DNA of 64,000 nt from Polynucleobacter sp. 86C-FISCH (GTDB lineage: Bacteria; Pseudomonadota; Gammaproteobacteria; Burkholderiales; Burkholderiaceae). Made by a program: the position numbers and the translations under genes. Position 1 is the first letter of the stretch, and each line of letters begins with the position of its first letter. The stretch is taken from assembly GCF_018882415.1 (NCBI RefSeq), contig NZ_JACVOL010000001.1, positions 1,465,531 to 1,529,530 on the forward strand. Direction: 5' to 3'. This document shows, piece by piece, positions 12,139-21,420 of this stretch. A model generated the notes under the pieces. That model ran no database searches, was not told where the DNA came from, and saw only the letters and a program-made list of their open reading frames with translations.

Positions 12139-12924
12139 TCATTTTGGACGTGCTTGAGTAAATTGCGCTTTGCCATAAAGCACAAGCGTAATCACAATAA
12201 TGGCGATCGAAGCGTATTGCAGTGGTTGATTTAATTCAAGATCCATTTTTTGGGTGAAATGAGAGTAGGTTGCTACAACACCACCAAGTGCAATGATGTG
12301 AGCCCATATCTTTTTGGGTCCCAGCTGGTTCTCCGGGAAAAGATTGGCTAACCATGCTCCAATCATGCCGCACCAAATACCAAATCCTGCTCCCCCTAAA
12401 ACATCGGTGAGCCAATGCGCTCCAACAGCATTACGCGAAAGCCCTACGAATGCAGCTAGGACAAATAAAAGCAGAAGTGGCGCCCTTTTTTCTCTGGATG
12501 CTGAGAAATAGAAAGCGCTGGCAATGGCAAATGCTGTAAGGGTGTGACCTGAAGGAAATGCTCTATGAAGCAGTACTTCACCGATGCGATAAAAACTTCC
12601 TTCAGTCAAAATGCCCGCGGGTCTTGGTAGATTGAATATGCCTTTTAATACCGAGCTTGTTACGGCCGCTATAGCGCCAGCAAATATGCCTGCAGTTAAG
12701 ATTCTTGGCGCTAATAGTAAAAGCGGGAAAGCTAGTGCAAAAACACCCCAGCCATTACCTAGGAAGGTAAGCCAAGCCCAAAGTGTGTCTGGTAACTGCT
12801 GGGTAAATTGATTGATAAAAAGAAAGCTGCTGCTCTGATGGTCGCCAAAGTAGATGATGGCTGCAAGTGCGAGCGGGGCTAGCGGGATAAACCAAGCAAA
12901 CCCAGGTATTGCATTTTTACTCAT
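12139..12924 (-). CDS. PAP2 superfamily membrane phosphatase
   Basis: A 261-residue integral membrane phosphatase of the PAP2/BacA-unrelated class acting on lipid phosphates. The three PAP2 motifs are complete: KGIFNLPRP around residue 89, FPSGH around 120, and SRNAVGAHWLTD around 164, giving the catalytic His pair and Arg. Possible substrates are undecaprenyl pyrophosphate, phosphatidylglycerol phosphate or lipid A phosphate. Its place 5 bases after a GT9 gene in an operon with a GT39 transferase and a YbhN-like protein favours a role in envelope glycan or lipid A modification, which is inference. Confidence 0.88.
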   Translation of the reverse strand: MSKNAIPGFAWFIPLAPLALAAIIYFGDHQSSSFLFINQFTQQLPDTLWAWLTFLGNGWGVFALAFPLLLLAPRILTAGIFAGAIAAVTSSVLKGIFNLPRPAGILTEGSFYRIGEVLLHRAFPSGHTLTAFAIASAFYFSASREKRAPLLLLFVLAAFVGLSRNAVGAHWLTDVLGGAGFGIWCGMIGAWLANLFPENQLGPKKIWAHIIALGGVVATYSHFTQKMDLELNQPLQYASIAIIVITLVLYGKAQFTQARPK

Positions 12925-12929
12925 GCGGC

Positions 12930-14189
12930 TTAACGAGCCTTTGCCTGATCTGCATCTTGTAATTGCTTAATCACTTTATCTAGTACTTGTGGAACGGTGA
13001 TGGCTTGCATGCAGACATTGTCATGACAAGGTGTTTTACGGTGATTAGCGGCGCTCACGCAAGGAGAGCAAGCCAAGTTAGCGGTGATGGCGATGGAGTT
13101 GCCAACAGAGCCATAGAGGGCTGGAGTTTCAGGGCCAAAGAGAACAACAGTTCTTAATGGAGTTACCGCTGAGAAATGGCCTGGACCAGAGTCGTTGGTC
13201 ACCATCACATCGGATAAGGTGTAAAGGGGTGGTAACTCAGCAAAGCTAACCTGCCCAGCAAAGTTCAGTGCATTTTTAACATTTGCTACATCACGAACTT
13301 TTTCTACATAGGCAAACTCAGCAGGCGATCCAGTAATGAGAATTAGATCATCTGGGTATTTCTGGTGGATGGCTTGAATTAACTCAGAAAAACGCTGCTG
13401 TGCCCAACGGCGTTGTGGCAGAAGATCGCTCGCGTTTGGGTTAATCAGAATGAGACGATTTTTTCCAGGCACGTAATGGATGTTGGCTTCTTTAGCTAGC
13501 TTCTCAATTCGCTCGCGAACTTTTCCTAAAACGCTTGGATTGATAATGGCCTGCTCTAAGCGAACCTCTGAATCTGGAATTTCAATCTTGCTAAAAGGAA
13601 CTTCAATCTTTTGAGCAAAGGCTGCATGGATTAATGACAGAAAATTCTTGGTAATGTGAATGTGTGGGTTGTAATGGACCTTACGGGTCAACATGAAACC
13701 ACGCCACAAGCCTTCGCCATGAAAGATGTGATAACCAACGCGACGGCGTGCGCCACACATGCCAGTTAGTAAAGCTGTGAAGCGTGAAAACAGTTCCAAA
13801 TCAATAACGGTATCAATACGATGCTTGCGAGCAAGCATCAGAAAGAGCAGGGTGTCCTTGATTAAGCCACCCAGGCTTGATGAATCGATTGTGAAGACAT
13901 TTTCTGGTTTAACAGTATTGAGCAAAGTGAGGCTGGCACGATTGCTTTTGAAGATAAGGAAAAATATCTCTGCTCCACGGGCCTGCGCATTGCGCATTGC
14001 TGGGTCTACCAAAATCGCGCTACCCATTTCAGAAAGTTCAATAAAGAGTAATTTTTTTGGAGTCTCCGGCCCGCGATTAAATATATTCTTAATGCCATCA
14101 ATCAAAGCAATAACAGGACTCACGATTGCACATAGAGGTACGCCGACCCAATGATCAATGGCGCGCATAGTGTTGACGCTAATAGTCAT
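12930..14189 (-). CDS. Glycosyltransferase family 9 (heptosyltransferase-like)
   Basis: A 419-residue GT9 protein, related to LPS heptosyltransferases. Features are the amphipathic N-terminus RAIDHWVGVPLCAIVSPV, the acceptor-side domain with KLLFIELSEMGSAI, and in the second half INPNASDLLPQRRW, LITGSPAEF and the nucleotide-sugar site VTNDSGPGHFSAV followed by LFGPETPALYG. Four cysteines cluster near the C-terminus (ACSPCVSA, TPCHDNVC), a feature of some GT9 proteins. It probably adds a sugar to LPS core or a lipid-linked glycan at the inner face of the membrane. Donor and acceptor are unknown. Confidence 0.88.
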   Translation of the reverse strand: MTISVNTMRAIDHWVGVPLCAIVSPVIALIDGIKNIFNRGPETPKKLLFIELSEMGSAILVDPAMRNAQARGAEIFFLIFKSNRASLTLLNTVKPENVFTIDSSSLGGLIKDTLLFLMLARKHRIDTVIDLELFSRFTALLTGMCGARRRVGYHIFHGEGLWRGFMLTRKVHYNPHIHITKNFLSLIHAAFAQKIEVPFSKIEIPDSEVRLEQAIINPSVLGKVRERIEKLAKEANIHYVPGKNRLILINPNASDLLPQRRWAQQRFSELIQAIHQKYPDDLILITGSPAEFAYVEKVRDVANVKNALNFAGQVSFAELPPLYTLSDVMVTNDSGPGHFSAVTPLRTVVLFGPETPALYGSVGNSIAITANLACSPCVSAANHRKTPCHDNVCMQAITVPQVLDKVIKQLQDADQAKAR

Positions 14190-14206
14190 AGTTTTGCTCT
14201 AAAAAA

Positions 14207-15250
14207 TTATTTTCGTTTTAATAAAAAGTAGGCGCCAGGAAGAACTGACAAAACAGTAATTGCTCCATAGCTGATGGAGGCCAGTACTGTTAATGATGGA
14301 TTCACACCCCATAAGGCCAAGACTGAAGAAAGAGTGGCTTCACGCAATCCCCATCCAGAGATGCTGATCGGCAACATCAGTAGAAGGCTGAGGGCAGGTA
14401 AGCCAATCATGAGACTGGAGATTGGAGCTTCAGCACCGTATGCCCTGAGACAGAACCCAAAAGCTAAAATAATAAAACCATGAATTCCAATTGCGAATAC
14501 GGCTTGAGCCATGCTCATTGGCCAAGAAAAAGCTAGATTAATTCCTGGCATCGCATTATTCATTTGCAGGCGGTCTAAAAGTTTTTGTAGTAATTGACGG
14601 CTTGTGCCCCATGCCAATACCAATCCAATTAGCACCCCCGAAATAATCATCACCCCTAAAACTACATAACCCAAATCTTGCCCCCAAGTAGCGAGCGTTG
14701 CGCCGCCTAGAACTAGCCCAAGACCGCCAAGTAAATTATTGCCAGCCAGGCCCAATAGACGATCAACTAGGGTCATTGCAAAGCTAAGCCGTAATTTTGG
14801 GGCTGCATGCTCTAGGTCAACGGAATGATGCAGCTCTTGGTCAAGCTCTTTTGTATCGCTCAAGCTATCGCTGTTGGTTAAATGTGTTGCTGTAATTGCG
14901 CGATAACTATCGCCGCCTAATGTGCTGGGCAAGCCTTGATTGATTAACCCGCCAGCAAAGTAGAGGGCAATGTAATTTCTTAAATTGCCTTGGAATCCAA
15001 CACTCCGCATAAGAAAACCCCAGCGCAATCCTCCGCAGATAAAGGCGCAGCAAATAGCAATAGCGGCTGCAACTAGCCAAATTGGCTCCATCTTTATTTG
15101 GGAATCCATTAATGCATGCCAGTCAATTCCGCTAGTAGCCTTCCAAAGCAATGCAATGGACAGAAGAACCCGAATGGTGGGCCAAGCTCGTTTGAGAATG
15201 GATTTCCACCCCGATTGGGTTTTTGGGGTGGGTTTGGCTTGTGAACTCAT
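14207..15250 (-). CDS. YbhN/LPG-synthase-like flippase domain membrane protein
   Basis: A 347-residue protein with about eight membrane segments, of the UPF0104/YbhN family related to the flippase half of lysylphosphatidylglycerol synthase. I start it at MSSQAKPTPK; the frame runs 54 codons further upstream but that part overlaps the preceding gene and shows no conservation pattern. The GGLINQGLPSTLGGDSYRA segment and the late SGWGLREA motif are typical. Family members are implicated in lipid transport across the membrane. It lies between GT39 and GT9 genes, as expected if it moves a lipid-linked sugar. Confidence 0.82.
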   Translation of the reverse strand: MSSQAKPTPKTQSGWKSILKRAWPTIRVLLSIALLWKATSGIDWHALMDSQIKMEPIWLVAAAIAICCAFICGGLRWGFLMRSVGFQGNLRNYIALYFAGGLINQGLPSTLGGDSYRAITATHLTNSDSLSDTKELDQELHHSVDLEHAAPKLRLSFAMTLVDRLLGLAGNNLLGGLGLVLGGATLATWGQDLGYVVLGVMIISGVLIGLVLAWGTSRQLLQKLLDRLQMNNAMPGINLAFSWPMSMAQAVFAIGIHGFIILAFGFCLRAYGAEAPISSLMIGLPALSLLLMLPISISGWGLREATLSSVLALWGVNPSLTVLASISYGAITVLSVLPGAYFLLKRK

Positions 15251-15299
15251 AAGCGTAAGGATAATGCCTTGGGCGCCTAAGGTCTTGAATTTGAGGGAA

Positions 15300-16796
15300 T
15301 TACTCTGAAGTACCTGGTCCCCGCCAGTTGCTGCAAAGGCTAAAGTCAAATTTGGACAAAATTCGACCAAATCGCTCAATTTCAAGACTATCAAGGGGCT
15401 GACATGCCTCAAAGGCGGACTTATTGCCTACCGGCAGAGGGTAAGTCATACCTGACCAGCTAATAAGAAGGATATTTGCGCCAATCGGGATCTCGCCGAA
15501 CCAGAGGTCAAATTGATCTTGCCTCTGATCTAAGACAAATACCGGGGTAGGCGATGCATACCAAGCAGCGCGACTACCTAAGGTCCAGTTTTGAACAGCG
15601 ATGCCATTTGCTTTGGTGGCTTTAGTAATCTCCGCTGCTTTCTGACCCGCAATTTTCCATCCATATAAATCGGCAATTGGATTCGATTTAATCGAGGCCG
15701 TATTAATGCCTCCCGATAAGACATAAGCAAAGCCGATACAACACATTGCAATCTGGATGAAAAACAAAACGCGAATCCATTGACGATGTTGCATTGCCCA
15801 TGCTTTTGCTAAACCAATTCCGGCAAAAGGAGCGAGACAGAACCATGCAGGTGAGGTCCAGTGAGGAAGACCGCCTCCACCCGCTAAGCTAGTAAAAATT
15901 ACAAAAGGAATAAAAAAGAATCCTAAAAGCGCAACTAGAGAAAGCTTTGCCCCATGCATGCAGTCTTTTATAAAGATTACGCAACCTAATATGAAGAGCG
16001 GTCCAAAGACGAGAATCTGAATGCCAATGTACGCAGCCAGTCGGCGCCAAAGCCATTCGCCGCCGCCCCCATGGGCAAGCTGGTATTTAAATGAAATCCA
16101 GTCATTAACCCAATTCCAATAAAGCACGGGTGAGATGAGCAATAGGGCTACCAATGCTGCTAGCCAGAAGCCTGCTTTTGTAAACCAAGATTTTCTGGGT
16201 GAACTGAGGAATACAAACAACAATGCAAACGCTGTAAATGCGGCGGTGTATTTACTAAGGCCCGCGAGGCCGAGCAAGATGCCAGTCACAATCCAATCAC
16301 CAATGCTGAATTGATCTTTCCTAAGCCAACGAAGTGCCATTAGCATCAGACCAAGGCTTAACGGTGCCAGCAGGGTATCGGGCAATAAACCAATTGCTAG
16401 TACATGTAGCATCGGTGCAGTAGTAATAATTAACACTGCCAAAAGACCACATAAATTTGCTGATGGTAGTGCGCTAGTGAGGTAACCAGCATTACGTCCT
16501 TGAATTAGACGATGAAGCTCAATCGTGACTTGATAAACCAAATAACAAGAAATGATCCACAGCAATTCTGGGATAAAGCGAATAACACCCTCTGAGGATG
16601 TTAGGGCAACCAAAGGCCACTGAATCCAACCTACTAACGGAGGGTGATCGAAATAGCTCCAAGCCAAGTGTTGGGCATATAAAGTGTAGTGAGCCTCATC
16701 TACTGAGAACTCAATAGAAAAACCAAGGGCCAAATGCACCACCGCGGCAATAAAGACGCAGATTACGGCCCAGCTTGAGGGTGATTGATGGCGCAT
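15300..16796 (-). CDS. GT39/ArnT-like membrane glycosyltransferase
   Basis: A 498-residue polytopic transferase of the dolichyl-phosphate-mannose-like GT-C group. The first periplasmic loop carries the catalytic FSVDEAHYTLYAQH segment (acidic DE pair) followed by YFDHPPLVGW, both hallmarks of ArnT and related enzymes that move a sugar from a polyprenyl phosphate to lipid A or another outer-leaflet acceptor. About ten further hydrophobic segments and a soluble C-terminal part follow. It is first in the minus-strand envelope operon. The acceptor cannot be told from sequence. Confidence 0.87.
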   Translation of the reverse strand: MRHQSPSSWAVICVFIAAVVHLALGFSIEFSVDEAHYTLYAQHLAWSYFDHPPLVGWIQWPLVALTSSEGVIRFIPELLWIISCYLVYQVTIELHRLIQGRNAGYLTSALPSANLCGLLAVLIITTAPMLHVLAIGLLPDTLLAPLSLGLMLMALRWLRKDQFSIGDWIVTGILLGLAGLSKYTAAFTAFALLFVFLSSPRKSWFTKAGFWLAALVALLLISPVLYWNWVNDWISFKYQLAHGGGGEWLWRRLAAYIGIQILVFGPLFILGCVIFIKDCMHGAKLSLVALLGFFFIPFVIFTSLAGGGGLPHWTSPAWFCLAPFAGIGLAKAWAMQHRQWIRVLFFIQIAMCCIGFAYVLSGGINTASIKSNPIADLYGWKIAGQKAAEITKATKANGIAVQNWTLGSRAAWYASPTPVFVLDQRQDQFDLWFGEIPIGANILLISWSGMTYPLPVGNKSAFEACQPLDSLEIERFGRILSKFDFSLCSNWRGPGTSE

Positions 16797-16843
16797 TAGA
16801 TGATTTTAGACTCACATCGAGCAATCTTTGGGACAATTAAGGC

Positions 16844-17641
16844 ATGTGGAAGCGAGCCCCTTTATTTTTAATTCTCAGCACAATCCTTATGTTGGTCGGC
16901 TGTGCTGGCTTAAGTGGTGATTCGGTGCAAAACGAAGCCGGTCAACCATTTAATGCTGAAAAGCTGCCGGCCCAAGAGGAGCTGCCTAAATTCTCTGCTG
17001 AGACAGCCCGAAACGGCATGCCAAACGGGTGGAATTTTTATCGCATAGCACCCTTTAAAAAGAATACGGTGTATCGCCTTGAGAGTTACCAAGGAAAAAC
17101 AGTGCTGAGTGCAAATTCGAAAACCTCTGCATCTGGATTGGCGGTGAAGTTGCGTCCTCGTCAGGCATCCAACCTACTATTGCAATGGGAATGGAAGGCG
17201 CTGAACCCAATCGTTAATGCTGACAATGCCGATGGTTATGCTGACGATGCGCCGCTCCGTATTTTGGTTGCATTTGATGGCAATAAGTCCAAGCTACCCT
17301 TAAAAGAAAAAATGACTTTTGAGATGGCCAATCTCATTAGTGGTCAAGAGATGCCGTATGCCACGCTGATGTATATCTGGTCTGGAAAATCACCTGTCGA
17401 TACCATCATTACAAATGCACATACTTCTCGTATCAAAATGATTGTGGTGGATTCTGGTTGGGACAATTTAGGGCAGTGGCATAAACACCAGCGTGATTTA
17501 GCTGCTGACTATAAGCGTGCCTATGGCGAAGCGCCTGGTGAAGTCATTGGCATTGCTTTACTGACGGATACCGATAACACTAAGTCAGAGACACGAGCGT
17601 TTTATGGCGATATTGAATTAATTCGTAAGAATACAAAATAA
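16844..17641 (+). CDS. DUF3047 family lipoprotein
   Basis: A 265-residue lipoprotein: 15 hydrophobic residues then LVGC with Cys20 as lipid site. The mature part matches DUF3047, a beta-rich family of exported proteins without known function; recognisable pieces are WNFYRI, LQWEWK, NADGYADDAPLRI (acidic loop), VDSGWDNLGQW and AYGEAPGEVIGIALLTDTDNT, where several acidic residues could bind a cation. It is divergent from the envelope operon across 47 bases that must hold both promoters, and is followed by a convergent copper ATPase gene. Confidence 0.85.
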   Translation: MWKRAPLFLILSTILMLVGCAGLSGDSVQNEAGQPFNAEKLPAQEELPKFSAETARNGMPNGWNFYRIAPFKKNTVYRLESYQGKTVLSANSKTSASGLAVKLRPRQASNLLLQWEWKALNPIVNADNADGYADDAPLRILVAFDGNKSKLPLKEKMTFEMANLISGQEMPYATLMYIWSGKSPVDTIITNAHTSRIKMIVVDSGWDNLGQWHKHQRDLAADYKRAYGEAPGEVIGIALLTDTDNTKSETRAFYGDIELIRKNTK

Positions 17642-17650
17642 GTAAAACGT

Positions 17651-17670
17651 ACTAAAAAGATGTTTTTAGT
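17651..17670. terminator. AT-rich hairpin between convergent genes
   Basis: ACTAAAAA and TTTTTAGT form an 8-base-pair stem around a GATG loop, overlapping the copA stop codon and 10 bases after the DUF3047 gene. The stem is weak because only two pairs are G-C, so terminator function is uncertain. Confidence 0.3.
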
Positions 17671-19936
17671 AGTGAGTAGGGCGCCAGCGCTTGAGTAAGA
17701 GCGCATTGCTCAGAACGCAAAAGCTAGACAGCGCCATGGCACTTCCAGCCAGCATCGGCGAGAGGTAGCCCAGCGCAGCCAAGGGGATGCCGGTGGCGTT
17801 AAAGATAAAAGCCCAGAATAAATTTTGCTGAATTTTTTGCCAGGTTCGCTTAGAGATATCAATCGCATTTGCAACTAATGTGGGGTCGCCTCGCATTAAG
17901 GTGATGCCAGCAGCCTGCATTGCAACATCAGTACCAGTAGACATGGCCATACCAACATCTGCGGTAGCTAAGGCGGGCGCATCATTGACACCATCGCCTA
18001 CCATCGCAACAAATTGGCGATGTCCATCTTTGGATTGAAGTTTGCGAATAATCTCTGCTTTATCGCTTGGCATTATTTGCGCAAATACTTCTTCAATGCC
18101 AATATTTTTTGCAACACGATTTGCAGCAGCGATGTTGTCACCAGAGAGCATTACAGCGCGAATATTGAGATGGCGTAATGAGGTAATTGCCTCTTGAGCA
18201 TTCTCTTTCAGCTCATCCCCAAATGAGAATATGGCAATTGGCGAAGTGAGCGCTTCATTGTTCATCAAGATTGAAACAGTCTGACCGGCCTCAAAACAAG
18301 TCTGAGCCTTTCCTAGTATTTCGGCATGATGGTGGTTGCTCTCTAGGGATGCAATACTTTGCAGGGTAAGGCTCTGTCCAGCAAGAGCACCAGCGCTAGG
18401 TTTGCCGCTAATGCCAATGCCCGGCAATGCTTTGCTATCAGTCGGCGTTATTGGGGTCAAGCCATTTTGTTTGGCGGCGTCTAGAAGTGCTTTTGCAAGA
18501 GGGTGCTCACTACCAAGTTGAAGACCTGCAGCTGTTGCCAGAATGTCATTCTCAGAAAATGATCCGCTAAAAGAAATGACTTTCAGTAGTCTTGGTTTGC
18601 CAACAGTGAGTGTTCCCGTTTTATCAAACGCAACAACATTCAAGCGATGCGCCAACTCCAAAACTTGTGGGTCTTTAATTAAAATTCCAAAACGCGCTGC
18701 CACCCCGGTTCCTGCCATGATGGCTGCTGGCGTTGCAAGTCCTAGTGCGCATGGACAAGCAATCACGAGTACAGAGACTGCTCTCAATATAGCAATAGAT
18801 GCTGAGTCCAAATAAAACCAGTTTGCCAATCCCGTAATGATTGCAATCACGATCACGCTAGGAACAAAAATAGCACTCACCTGATCTACCAATTTTTGTA
18901 TTGGTGCCTTTTGGGTTTGCGCATCTTCAACCAGGGAGATGATTTTAGAAAGTACGCTCTCAACGCCCACCGCTTGAGCCTCAATGACCAAGACACCTTC
19001 GCCATTGAGTGAGCCGCCGATGACTCTTTCTCCGATATGTTTTTTGACTGAATCACTTTCTCCAGTGAGTAGTGATTCATCAATGTGACTATTGCCAAGT
19101 AGGATGATGCCGTCCACTGGTATGCGCTCGCCGGGCAGAACCAAGACACGGTCTTTCGGAAATACCTGATCTAAAGGTAGGTCGTGAAATTGATCTAAGG
19201 CAGAGTTCTCAGTGATGACAATATCTCGCTCAATGATTTTGGCATGCTCCGGCCACAACTTTTGTAATGCACGAATTGCTTCGCTAGTTTGTTGCTTAGC
19301 TCTGGCCTCTAACCATTTGCCTAGTAAAACCATGCAGATAATGACCGCAGATCCTTCAAAGTACAGTTCGTGACTCGCATGAGGTGATGCAATCATTTGA
19401 TAGATGCTGAGGCCGTATGCTGCACTTGTGCCGAGCGCTACTAACAAATCCATATTGCCCACGCCCGACATGAGAGATTTGAAGCCTGCTTTATAAAAAC
19501 GCCATCCCAAAAAGAATTGCACTGGAGTGGCAAGCAGAAGTTGCCACTTTGGCGAAAGCGCCCAATGTATGCCAAAAGGCATGAGGAGCATCGGGAGAAA
19601 AAGTGGTGCGGAGAGGGCGAACCCCAGCAATACGCGCCCCAAACCATCTGCTCCCCAAAACAGCTTAGAGGGTGCCGTTACTGAAATTTGATGAGGGCTA
19701 CTGATTTTTGCTTCATAGCCTGTTTTTTGGACTGTGGCGATAAGGTCGTCCGCATTGAGCCCAGAATTTGCTTTTAAGCGCACCTTGGCTTGTTCCGTTG
19801 CCAAATTCACGCTGGCAGCCTCTACGCCCGGCATTTTGTCCAAAGCCTTCTCAACCCTGCCTACACACGAGGCGCAGGTCATCCCGCCGATATCCAGAGT
19901 AAATAGCTCTGATTTAGTGTCTATTTGGGGGTTCAT
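17666..19936 (-). CDS. copA: Copper-translocating P1B-type ATPase
   Basis: An ATP-driven pump that expels Cu(I) from the cytoplasm. The 756-residue protein has one N-terminal heavy-metal domain (GMTCASC, Cys21 and Cys24), eight membrane segments, the transmembrane metal site CPC (394-396), the phosphorylated Asp438 in DKTGTLT, the TGES-type actuator motif (LLTGESDSV), the HP motif (SEHPLAKAL) and GDGVNDAPAL. All catalytic elements are intact. The CPC motif and the neighbouring copper chaperone gene on the other strand favour copper over zinc or cadmium. Confidence 0.95.
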   Translation of the reverse strand: MNPQIDTKSELFTLDIGGMTCASCVGRVEKALDKMPGVEAASVNLATEQAKVRLKANSGLNADDLIATVQKTGYEAKISSPHQISVTAPSKLFWGADGLGRVLLGFALSAPLFLPMLLMPFGIHWALSPKWQLLLATPVQFFLGWRFYKAGFKSLMSGVGNMDLLVALGTSAAYGLSIYQMIASPHASHELYFEGSAVIICMVLLGKWLEARAKQQTSEAIRALQKLWPEHAKIIERDIVITENSALDQFHDLPLDQVFPKDRVLVLPGERIPVDGIILLGNSHIDESLLTGESDSVKKHIGERVIGGSLNGEGVLVIEAQAVGVESVLSKIISLVEDAQTQKAPIQKLVDQVSAIFVPSVIVIAIITGLANWFYLDSASIAILRAVSVLVIACPCALGLATPAAIMAGTGVAARFGILIKDPQVLELAHRLNVVAFDKTGTLTVGKPRLLKVISFSGSFSENDILATAAGLQLGSEHPLAKALLDAAKQNGLTPITPTDSKALPGIGISGKPSAGALAGQSLTLQSIASLESNHHHAEILGKAQTCFEAGQTVSILMNNEALTSPIAIFSFGDELKENAQEAITSLRHLNIRAVMLSGDNIAAANRVAKNIGIEEVFAQIMPSDKAEIIRKLQSKDGHRQFVAMVGDGVNDAPALATADVGMAMSTGTDVAMQAAGITLMRGDPTLVANAIDISKRTWQKIQQNLFWAFIFNATGIPLAALGYLSPMLAGSAMALSSFCVLSNALLLKRWRPTHY

Positions 19937-19987
19937 ATAGAAGATAATCTACTGCATGCAAGCCGTATTTACATCAAAAAGGCCTAT

Positions 19988-20182
19988 ATGTTGACTTTAA
20001 AAGTATCTGGGATGACTTGTGGGGGCTGTATTAATGCGGTCACGAGAGCAATTCAGGCTCAGGACCCTCAAGCCAAAGTTCAGGCCGACTTGGCGAGCCA
20101 GACTGTCAACCTAGAAACGACATTATCTGAAACGCAGGCCAGTCAACTCATAACGGACGCTGGCTTTCCGGTAATAAATTAA
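19988..20182 (+). CDS. copZ: Heavy-metal-associated domain copper chaperone
   Basis: A 64-residue stand-alone HMA domain with the metal motif GMTCGGC (Cys11, Cys14), expected to carry Cu(I) to the ATPase encoded divergently. The frame is open from 19925, but the upstream part overlaps the copA start and lacks conservation, so the internal ATG is used. The 51-base gap between the two genes must hold both promoters; I see no CueR-type palindrome in it. Confidence 0.85.
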   Translation: MLTLKVSGMTCGGCINAVTRAIQAQDPQAKVQADLASQTVNLETTLSETQASQLITDAGFPVIN

Positions 20183-20317
20183 ATGTAGATTTCGTTGTTA
20201 TTGGCGCGTGTAAGCAAATTTTTGCTGGCGCGGTTAATCTACCCTCTTATTCATATATTTAAGCAGTTAATCGCTCTGAGGCAGCAGCCTCGGAATTGTT
20301 CAGCATAGGAGAAGGTT

Positions 20318-21406
20318 GTGTCGGTTACACCAGAGTTAGTCCAGGCAGCACTCAAAGGCTTAGTTGATCCTAATACTAAGATTGATTTCGTTACCGCAAA
20401 AAACGTAAAGAATCTCCGTGTAGAAGATGGCGATATTTCTTTAGACATCGTACTAGGCTATCCAGCTAAGAGTCAGTTTGATTCGATTCGCAAATCAGTT
20501 ATCAATGCCTTGCGCGAATTGTCTGGTGTTAAAAATGTCAGCGTCAATATATCTAGTCAAATTGTTGCGCATGCAGTGCAACGTGGCGTGAAGCTATTGC
20601 CTGGTGTAAAAAATATTATTGCGGTTGCTAGTGGCAAAGGCGGCGTTGGTAAATCGACAACAGCTGTGAACTTGGCATTAGCGCTTGCTGCCGAAGGTGC
20701 GCAGGTTGGTATTTTGGACGCAGACATTTACGGCCCAAGTCAGCCAATGATGTTGGGTATTACTGGTAGACCAGACTCTCTTGAAGAGAATACGATTGAG
20801 CCAATGGAGGCTTATGGCTTGCAGGCAAGTTCAATTGGCTTTTTGATTGATGATGATGCGCCAATGGTCTGGCGCGGCCCAATGGTGACTTCTGCACTCG
20901 AGCAGTTGCTTCGTCAAACCCGCTGGCGTGATTTGGACTATTTAATTGTGGACATGCCACCAGGTACTGGTGATATTCAATTAACTCTTGCGCAAAAAGT
21001 TCCCGTTACTGGCTCAGTGATTGTTACTACACCTCAAGACGTTGCGTTGTTAGATGCTCGCAAAGGCCTGAAGATGTTTGAAAAGGTAGGCGTGCCTATC
21101 ATCGGCATCATTGAAAATATGAGCACCCACGTTTGTACAAAGTGTGGGCACGAAGAGCATGTATTCGGTACTGGCGGTGGCCAAAAGATGTGCAAAGAGT
21201 ATGGAGTGGATTTCTTAGGTGATCTACCTTTGAATCTATCTATACGAGAGCAGGCAGATGCTGGTCGTCCTACAGTGGTTGCGGATCCTGACGGTGCAAT
21301 TAGCGCGATATATAAAGGCATTGCTAGACAGGTTGCTATCCGTGTTGCTACTCTATCCAAAGATATGAGCAGTAAATTTCCGAACATTGTTGTTCAAAAC
21401 ACCTAA
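20318..21406 (+). CDS. apbC: Iron-sulfur cluster carrier protein (Mrp/NBP35 family ATPase)
   Basis: A 362-residue P-loop ATPase that binds and transfers [4Fe-4S] clusters to apoproteins. An N-terminal DUF59/MIP18-like domain (residues 1-85) precedes the deviant Walker A GKGGVGKST near residue 105, LDADIYGPSQP, and the cluster-binding CTKC pair near residue 272. The start is GTG with AGGAGAAGG in front. It lies 14 bases before the DUF3305 gene, so in this genome a general Fe-S carrier heads a run of genes that build a formate dehydrogenase rich in Fe-S clusters; that link is inferred from position. Confidence 0.94.
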   Translation: MSVTPELVQAALKGLVDPNTKIDFVTAKNVKNLRVEDGDISLDIVLGYPAKSQFDSIRKSVINALRELSGVKNVSVNISSQIVAHAVQRGVKLLPGVKNIIAVASGKGGVGKSTTAVNLALALAAEGAQVGILDADIYGPSQPMMLGITGRPDSLEENTIEPMEAYGLQASSIGFLIDDDAPMVWRGPMVTSALEQLLRQTRWRDLDYLIVDMPPGTGDIQLTLAQKVPVTGSVIVTTPQDVALLDARKGLKMFEKVGVPIIGIIENMSTHVCTKCGHEEHVFGTGGGQKMCKEYGVDFLGDLPLNLSIREQADAGRPTVVADPDGAISAIYKGIARQVAIRVATLSKDMSSKFPNIVVQNT

Positions 21407-21420
21407 GGCCCTGAACATTT

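Noticed and set aside
13759..14154. A 131-codon plus-strand frame inside the GT9 gene
   Set aside because: The GT9 frame on the minus strand has complete family motifs; this one has none.
19937..19987. A CueR operator between copA and copZ
   Set aside because: No ACCTTCC...GGAAGGT-type dyad or 19-base promoter spacer was found in the 51-base gap.
20213..20226. A hairpin AGCAAA-TT-TTTGCT after copZ as a terminator
   Set aside because: The stem is only six pairs, AT-rich, and has no T-run after it.
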